Shown: positions 56,884 through 64,000 of the stretch, piece after piece
How the letters are laid out: each line of letters starts with the position of its first letter
Position numbering within the stretch: the first letter of the stretch is position 1
Assembly: GCA_016617785.1 (NCBI GenBank)
Contig: JADILM010000002.1
Coordinates: 1,550,001-1,614,000, forward strand
DNA length: 64,000 nucleotides
Direction of reading: 5' to 3'
Source: Sporobolomyces roseus
Lineage: Eukaryota; Basidiomycota; Microbotryomycetes; Sporidiobolales; Sporidiobolaceae
Translations under genes and position numbers: made by a program
The notes under the pieces: generated by a model
Seen by the model: the letters and a program-made list of their open reading frames with translations, nothing else
The model's database searches: none
Told to the model about the DNA's origin: nothing

Positions 56884-57960
56884 ATGGCTCTCTGTCCCTG
56901 GTCAGCAAGCAGCAACTCGCCTTGTCTAGAGCTTTATCAAAATCCACAAAGTCTATTCGAGCACGTTCACTTCGTTCATCTCCTCAACTCGCCTGAGATC
57001 ATACACTCCTGTCGATGGCCGGGATGCGACGTTGAGTGCGACTCGGTGGAACAGCTTCTCCAACACTTCGACGAACACAGTTTTTCGCGACTGGTCGCCC
57101 TCCAGCAACGCATAAGCTCTCACCACTCTTCCTTCACCCTACCTCACTCTTCTTCCCTCTCTCCCGCTCCTTCAGTCCCTCTCAGCGGTGCCGACACTTC
57201 GTCTTCATCATCCTTTTCGCAACTCAATAACCACCTTTACTCGTACTCAACTTCAACCTTTCCTCTCCATCCTCCGCCAGATTACGCCTTCTTTCCCTCT
57301 TACCAGCCATCTCCTGCCTCCCCTCATCCCCCTCTTCCTCCTCAGTTGTCGAACCCAAGTTATTCGATTCCTCCGGTTCGAAATGCCGCTTTCCCTCCGA
57401 TCCATCTCTCACCGTTCGCCCTTCCTTTCGCTCCTCAAGCATTAACATCGACGAGATCGGCGACTGGAGGAGGAACTACCTACCATCAGTGTCGATGGAA
57501 CGACGACGACGGATGTACTCAAGAGTGCGAAACTCTCGAGCAACTCTTCATACACCTCGAAGCAGTTCATCTCGTTCGTCGCTTCGAGTACGAATCGAAG
57601 TGGAGATGCGGATGGGAGAAGTGTCAGAGTAAATTCGAAACTGTTCAACACCTGATCGACCACCTCGCTTTCACTCATCTGGAGCTGTTCCTTCACGTCT
57701 GCAACGACTGCCTCCCTCCGAAGCAATTTCCTCGATCTGCTGGACTCGAGAAGCATCGTAGAAACGTCCACGAACCTTCATCGTCCTCGATTCAACCTCC
57801 TCCTTCGCTCGAACAATCTTTTACTCTTCCCTCCGCAACCCTCGCCATTCCTCCAGTCCCGTACTACGCGATGCCGTCTCAAGCTGGACCTATCCCTGCT
57901 GGGTCTCGTCACCGGACGTTCCCTCTCATTTCTCCGCGAGGATTCTACTCTCCTCGATGA
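56884..57960 (+). CDS. C2H2 zinc-finger protein
   Basis: ATG 56884 (MALCPWSASSNSPCLELYQ) to TGA 57958-57960, single exon, 358 residues. Zinc-finger-like units seen: CRWPGCDVECDSVEQLLQHF then DEHSF; CRWNDDDGCTQECETLEQLF then IHLEAVH; CGWEKCQSKFETVQHLIDHL then AFTHLE; and CNDCLPPKQFPRSAGLEKHR then RNVH. These are the spaced-out C-W-x-x-C type fingers found in GLI/ZIC-like and many fungal transcription factors. A Pro/Ser-rich linker separates finger one from the rest. The first in-frame ATG after an upstream stop was chosen. It converges on the Fanzor-like gene with 185 bp between stop codons. Confidence 0.75.
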   Translation: MALCPWSASSNSPCLELYQNPQSLFEHVHFVHLLNSPEIIHSCRWPGCDVECDSVEQLLQHFDEHSFSRLVALQQRISSHHSSFTLPHSSSLSPAPSVPLSGADTSSSSSFSQLNNHLYSYSTSTFPLHPPPDYAFFPSYQPSPASPHPPLPPQLSNPSYSIPPVRNAAFPPIHLSPFALPFAPQALTSTRSATGGGTTYHQCRWNDDDGCTQECETLEQLFIHLEAVHLVRRFEYESKWRCGWEKCQSKFETVQHLIDHLAFTHLELFLHVCNDCLPPKQFPRSAGLEKHRRNVHEPSSSSIQPPPSLEQSFTLPSATLAIPPVPYYAMPSQAGPIPAGSRHRTFPLISPRGFYSPR

Positions 57961-58145
57961 ATAGCATTACTGTCAAAATCGCTTGACTCTCTTCCCATCT
58001 CTAGCATAGAATCTCTCGTTACTTCCTCTCGTTCGACTCGCCTTAGTAGTTTCTGGTTACTTGCGCTCAATAGATACGGGTGTTTCAGTAAAGTGAACAG
58101 TCGAAATGTAAAATACTCAAATGTTGTGAATCCTCCATTAACCTC

Positions 58146-61100
58146 CTACTCAATCTCCTCGTCATCTCCGACCAAGAAGTCCTCGTCAAGTTCCATAAGT
58201 GCAACGGCAGTCATCTCGAGGAGAGTAATCAAAGAATCACCCTCCTTAAGCTCCAACAACCTTTGCCTCCTTGCTTCCTCTGAGAGTGGACTAAGATGTT
58301 TCCGAAGTTGATGTTCCAACCTTGTGATCTGATGTTTCTCACCGCGGAACTTGTTTCCGGAGAGCTTGGCGTTGTCGGGAGAGAGAATGTTCCCTCGGAC
58401 GCCTCGACCTCGAGCAAGAGCCATCCTTGCGATGTTCGCTGCCGCGTTGTCGTCTCGATGTCCGAGCTCGAAGCATCGAATGCAGACCACCAAGCGGAGG
58501 TTGAAGGAGTTGAGCGAGTCGCCGAGTCGACTTGGGTGGACGAGACTGTCGTTCGAGGAAAGGGAGTGAGCAAAGTCAGTATCTCGCTTTTGAGTTGTTG
58601 AGAGCAGAAGAGAAGATTTGGTTGAACGTACGCTCCACCACAACAAGGTTTCGAACAGACTTGCGACGAATACGCTTCACTCGATCGAAGCAACAACAGA
58701 TTCACCCACGAGAACCCTCTCAAAACTCGTATCATCGAATCTTCCTGTTCCTTCTCGTTGCGAGCTCCGTACCCAGCACCACCAGTGATTCCGTCGTAAG
58801 AGGTAATCAAAGTAAGTTCGATCTTGCTCCCATCGGAAGGTGGAGGTAGAGCATCCTTCCATTGTCGAGCGGTTTGCTGGTCCAATCTCGCTCGACGACG
58901 TTCCTGCTCCACAAGATTACGTTTCGATCCGAGATAGTCTTCGACGTGGAGAAGGGAGGGTTGAAGGGTCGGAGGAAGGTGAAGTCGAAGGGATTCGAAG
59001 TCTACGAGAGAATCGACCCGAGAGGGATCGACGCTGAGACGAGCGAGGAGGGAGATGATATCGTTTGAGGTAGATCCAATACGATCTAGAGCACGGGCGC
59101 ACGAGAGTCAGCTCCAATCGTCATCGTGAAGAGAAGATGTCGAAACTCACCTTGTAGTCCTTTGACGAATCTCCCACGAGCGTCCAGCGGTAGCAAAGCA
59201 GTTCGACGCGCTTTCGCTCGACGCTCTTGCTTCTTCTTCTGACCAGACGAGATCCGAAAGAACTTGATAGGCCCTTGAGGCGAGATGAGGATTGAATCGA
59301 CTGAAATTCGACGACCAAGATCGTTCGCGATCAGATATCCTCGCTTTTTGGGAGCGATAGCGTCGGTCGAGGGAGGAAGAGAAGATTGATCGAGAGAAGC
59401 CGGAGGTGGCGCGGAACGAGGAGGTTGAGATTGAGAGGTCGAACCTATCGCAGACGAGCTCGTTACTCGATGATCTGCTTGGAACGGTGGAGGAAGGGCT
59501 GCAGCTGAAGAAGTATCACTGGTGTTGCGATTCCCTTGGCCGGAAGAGTCGAAAAGGAACGAAGAAGGGGGGAGAGAGGTGGAAGACGATTCGGTAGCTG
59601 TGCGAGAAGGTCGATGAGCGGGAGTGTGAGGTCGAGAAGGAGGCGGGGAAGGACGAGGTTCGAAGAGCGGGTCCAAGACGTGAGCGAGTCCAGGATACGA
59701 AGGATCCGAGTTGACGTTCGCCAAGATCCAGCTTCCCCAAATTTCGAGTACCCTTTGTCCAGTTGGCGTGACGATATCCTTGAAGGGGAGATAGAGCCCT
59801 CGTCGATCGTCTAGAACAGGAGGAGATACTTTGTCGCGAGGAGAACGTTCGAGACGGAGAACAGTTTTCGACCCTTCTCGTTGCGTCCTGAGAATCGAGA
59901 AGAGGTCGTCGATCTTTGCCTCTTCGACTGAACCTTTCTGTGCTCGAGAAGGTGGAGGAACTTGATGCACTCCCGTCCCTGGTTGAGTGATTTCGCTGAA
60001 GCCAACAGCAGGACGTCGCTCCTTTCCCGCGGAGTTGAGGGTTTCGAGTTTCCGGTAGACAGCGAGCATCTTGGGGTGTTCCGAAGCGAGGATCTCGAGA
60101 ACAGTTGTCCATGGCTTTCCTTCGATTCGACCTGAGCAGAAGGGTCCGTATCAGTCTCGCGAACACTGGAAAAGAGAAGCGAGAGAACGGACCTTGATAC
60201 TTGTTCCATCCTTTTTTCGTGAACAGACGGGGATCGTACACCAACGGGATGACTTCGAAGCGATTGAAGTAAAAGTTACCGTGGTAGAGTCTGTGACCGA
60301 TGGGAGGCTTGAACCACCAGTTGAGCGCTTCGTGGGGAACTTGAGTCAAATCTTCAGCTGTCAGACCGAGATTATTGAAGAACGCTTCGATCGTTCGTGA
60401 CTGAGCTTGTGCGGTTGCGAATCCGTTCTGAGTGAGTCGGACAACTCGGAAAGGACCAGATGAAGGCTCCTCCTGGAATTCGAGGTGGGGAAAGTGGTCT
60501 TTGGCGGCGAGAAGGATCTTGTCGGGGTGCTCAGCTTGCAGCTTCACAAAGGAGTCCTCCTCCTTCCACTTGCGAACCTCCTCGTACGTGTGTCGTGCTG
60601 GCTCTCGTTGCGGAAGCGAAGTGGTCGGAGGAATTTCGAAAGGAGGGAATCGAACGTTTCGGAGAGAATTGTTCGCGACGAGAGAATCAACGGCGAGACG
60701 ATCGGTGAGCTTCAAGATCATGGTCGGAAGATAATCGGGTGGGTCGCGAGCCGTTGATACCCTAGGAGGCGTATTCGTGAGCGAGCGAAGGATCGGCATG
60801 TTCGTGTCGCATCCTCTTGGTTGGAAGTTCTATCAAGCGAGGCACCCACAGTAAGTACAAGCTACGAGGAGTATACGAGGCAGGGAGGATGACTCACGAA
60901 GAAGGTCTTGCTGAAGAACGGGAGTACTCCTAAAACGATCGACCTCAACACCTTTTTCGCACTCGATTTCTTCGCATCCTCATCCTCTTCTTCCTCTGCT
61001 TCTTCATACTCTTCTCCCTCAGGTTCTTTCCTCCCGATGTCGAAGAAATCGTCCTTCTTCCTAAACTTGACTTCTTTCCCTCCTCCTCCCATGACCATAT

Positions 61101-63938
61101 CTCCAATTCGTCTACAGTTGACTCCGTTCAACTTGATCCAACGAGTTGCCTCGACAAACGACATACCGACATGCTTGATCAGGAAGTCGACCGAAGTAAC
61201 GAGGAGTTTGGCGAGAGCTTTGGCGGCTTGTGAGATTGAAGTCGAATCGTGATAAGTGTTCTTCTTGAGGGCAGCATCACTGATGATTTTTGCGATTCGA
61301 TCCTCCAATCCCTTCTCCAACTCCGACGCATCCATCGCGATATCTTCATCGTCTTCTTCATCGTCCTCATCATCACCATAATCCGAACTTTCTTCTTCTT
61401 CCCAATCCATCCGAGTCTCCCCGTCCTCTTTCAACAAATCTTCCAAGTTGAACATCTCTACATCCTCATCGTCTGTCGAATCTGAATCCGTAGCATCGGT
61501 GGAAGGTTCGGCAGGTCCTTGATGTTCGAATGGAGATGGTTTTGGAAGGGGAGCCGAGAAGAATCGGAGTCGAAGTAACCTTTTGACGGATTTCGCCTGA
61601 GTGAGGGGTACAAGATCTTGAAGGACTTCGTCGGAGAGATTCGAGAGGGTGGTAGAAGCGTTCGAAACGTCCAAAGTCGAGATGTTGTAACGATTCAGAG
61701 GGATTCGACTTGAGAAGTCGAGGAGAGAGGAGGTGAGGTTACTGGAGAGGAAACTTGCGAGTGAGCGACCACGAGCGTCGGAAGCGTTCATCAATCCCGT
61801 TCCAGCCGTGGTGTAGTTGAGAGAGATGAAATCGTTGTTGGTGAGGATGGGAGGAGGGAAACGAAGACGACGACGTTCCTTGAGAACCATCGCTCCAACC
61901 AAGTCGAACTGTAGTCGAGTACTCAGTACTGGTCAGTATAGAGGAGACGGTGAAGGATGAGAACTGAACATACGGTTGTGCTCGAGTACTTGAATTCTCC
62001 TTCGACAAAGCGGTATTCGGCGACTAGCTGTCGGAAGCTGGCGTGGAGATGAAGAGGAACCGACACGAGGAATTCTACAACTCGATCTTCGAGCCACTGT
62101 GGGAACCGGGAGGGATTGTGAGGGGGAATCGATTGAGGGAGAGGGTCGGGTTGATGCGTCGGCGGAAGCGGATGCTTGCGGTAGTAAATCTTGCACTCGA
62201 GTACGACAGCAGCGACGAAGGTCCCGAAGTTTCGAGGATTCGATCCACGCTCGACGAGACGGTAAGGTGAGAATTGCCAGTGAAGCGAGAGAATTCCGTT
62301 TATCGTTTCGTTGATAGCAGGTGATTCGTTGAGCCAGACGTTCAGCAAAGAATTGAGCACGTTGACCAAATTGTGGTGAAAGTGGTGACCTTCCGGAATA
62401 CCTTTGAGAGCGCACAAGTCAGTGTCGAGAGCGATAAAATGATCAGAAAGTAGGAGGCTCACCGGGGAAGAGTAGATTTCGAATAGTAGCGTCTTTGAGC
62501 GGTAACGGGACTGCTGAGAGTGCATAGTCGAATTTCTTGATACCGTGTCCTTCTCGTAGAGCGCTCGAAGGTCCGTCGTCGTCTGGTTTCGATTTCGTCG
62601 GTTGTTTCTTCTTCTGCTTCGGAGGAGCTTTGACGGGAGGGAGAGGGGCCATCGTTTGACTCTGAGTGGTGATGAGTTCTTCGGCGGTCTTCTTCTCCTC
62701 TTGCCAGAAAGTACGAGAATCGGGTCCATTCTTGACGAGGTGATAGTTGAGTTGCAAGTTTGGAGGAGGTAGACGTCTGTTCTCTCTCGGTGTAGTCGAT
62801 TGTCGGATCAACGAGCTGAACGGGTGGTTGTGCATTCCTTTGCGTCGGTAGATATCGTTCAGTTGTCGATTCGTTTCCTTTTCCACCCGTTCTTCCGCCG
62901 CTTTCCTCCAAAGCTGCTTGTCGACCACTTCGTATTGATCGGTGAAGAGTCCAAGGAAAGTCGAGAGGAATAGTTGAAGGGAGAATTTGAATTCGGAAAC
63001 CTTGTCAGTGGGAAGGAATGTCTTGAACCACTCGTAAAGGTGTTGCTCGAAACCTCTGATATCGACTTTGACTTGCTGCTGGTCGACCATGATCGTCGTC
63101 GTGCCGCCTGGGATTCGAACCTCCTCGTACATTTCGAAGAATCTGACGTAGGAGTTGCAGAAGTCGAGGAGGACGAATTCTTGAGATTGTTTCGGCGTCC
63201 TTTTGTCGACTTCACGACCGGATCGAGCGATACCAGCAACCGTGTATCCGTAGAGACCATCGGTTTCGTCACATCCGGCAACGACCATCGCGATAGTTTG
63301 TGCGATTCTGTCGATGTAACCCCAGTCCGAAGAATGGTTGAATCGTTTCCTGAGATCGGTCGCTCGAGATGGGTGCGAGGAGGAGAGGCCGAGGATGTGG
63401 GATGCTGACCATTGGTCATTGAGACCTTGGTGGTCCGAGTCGGTTCCGACGATGAGCGAGAGATTCGGGAAGGGGGTATGAAGGAGGGACTCGATATCGG
63501 CGGCAGTAGGGAGCTTCGCGTGAGTAGGAGTCGCAGGGTTGATAGACGAGGAGGAGGAAGGAGGATGAGAAGAAGAAGGATGAACGGAAGAGGATTGCTG
63601 ATTCGAGGAGGAGTGCGAAGGAAGAGGAGACGGTTTCGAAGAAGGTGCTTGATACGAGTGGACGGGATAATTCGGGTGAGGGTATCGGCCTAGACTTGCA
63701 TCGCGACATACTGAATCGGCTTCACTTCGGGAAACTATCTGAATTGACCTTTGGTGGAGTTTCGTCGCTTTACGATGAATAAGCACTTGCAGAGGAGTAG
63801 GGTTGTTCGGTAGGCGCTACAGCAGGTACAGGATCAGTCTACGACGTCGATCACTCCGCGATAAGAGGTTGAGAAACGTACAAGCTCTTCTGGAGTAGTA
63901 GGAGAGAAAGCAGGGAATCGCGATTCCTCCTTTTGCAT
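58146..63938 (-). CDS. Giant Fanzor-like protein (eukaryotic TnpB/OMEGA nuclease family)
   Basis: Eight exons: 63938-63882, 63816-62463, 62401-61974, 61908-60898, 60829-60193, 60131-59151, 59085-58632 and 58545-58146. Total 5,322 nt, 1,773 residues; the frame is also open upstream to the window edge, so the start may lie beyond 64000. The C-terminal quarter has the TnpB/Fanzor signature. A RuvC-I-like strand KRGYLIANDLGRRISVDSI has Asp about 1433. SYDGITGGAGYGARN is followed by LRSSEAYSSQVCSKPCCGG, where Glu about 1626 is at the alternative RuvC-II position. The zinc ribbon is completed by VVCIRCFELGH, and RuvC-III is HRDDNAAANIARMAL with Asp about 1672. Upstream are about 1,400 residues: a Ser-rich start, helical regions, an acidic block around 745-800 and a Pro/Ser-rich linker before RuvC-I. 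Such a long N-terminal part is unusual for the family. RNA-guided cleavage is known for some Fanzors; activity here is not shown. Confidence 0.8.
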
Positions 63939-64000
63939 GTCGATCTCTGGATCACCCGCTGGGTCAGTACAACGAATGAAGTTGAACGAGCAAGAGAGAA

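Noticed and set aside
60862..63786. Possibility that the Fanzor-like locus is two or three separate genes
   Set aside because: Splice junctions at 62463/62401, 61974/61908 and 60898/60829 keep a single frame and the exon sum is an exact multiple of three, so I favour one gene, though transcript data are needed.

Overview
The window is nuclear DNA of a fungus, almost certainly a basidiomycete. Genes sit close together on both strands and are split by many short spliceosomal introns (mostly 50-90 nt) with GT..AG ends and a strongly conserved CTGAC-type branch site. Base composition is near 50% GC. The gene content (CYP53-type P450, homoisocitrate dehydrogenase of the fungal lysine pathway, DUF4211 protein, Mrc1, OTU2) is fungal. 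A yeast-like Pucciniomycotina lineage is possible, but I cannot fix the taxon from sequence alone. I saw no rRNA, tRNA, CRISPR array or clearly intact transposon.

Layout. 1-9 kb: the 3' part of a double-psi beta-barrel (RlpA/expansin-like) gene, a small unrecognised gene, a class I/II aminotransferase, a divergent DUF4211 protein, and a signal-peptide-peptidase-type aspartyl protease. 9.5-18.4 kb: three minus-strand enzyme genes, namely an HKD phospholipase D family protein, a metallo-beta-lactamase NAPE-PLD-like enzyme, and a CYP53-like (benzoate 4-hydroxylase type) P450. 19-26.4 kb: OTU2-like deubiquitinase, a triose-phosphate/nucleotide-sugar transporter family member, LYS12, and a mitochondrial CCDC90/DUF1640 coiled-coil protein. 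26.9-39.5 kb: four F-box-like paralogues form a mirror-symmetric inverted duplication (two minus, two plus; outer pairs with outer, inner with inner). It encloses a 5.4 kb core of housekeeping genes: IBA57, PET191, PPX1 and NAC-alpha/EGD2. 39.7-55.6 kb: mitochondrial uL11, an unrecognised low-complexity protein, the checkpoint mediator MRC1, the copper chaperone ATX1, a polytopic membrane protein, GTP cyclohydrolase I (FOL2), an HMG-box protein and NIP7. 56.8-64 kb: a C2H2 zinc-finger protein facing a very large gene (about 1,773 codons, possibly more) whose C-terminus carries the RuvC and zinc-ribbon signature of Fanzor, the eukaryotic relative of TnpB RNA-guided nucleases.

The most noteworthy points are the giant multi-intron Fanzor-like gene, the mirror-image F-box duplication, start codons interrupted by an intron (certain for NIP7, possible for the transporter), and several coding micro-exons (9-11 nt). 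All exon structures were worked out by eye from splice signals and reading frame. Where I summed exon lengths (DUF4211 gene, uL11m, PET191, ATX1, NIP7, the 126-residue gene, the Fanzor-like gene) the total was an exact multiple of three.
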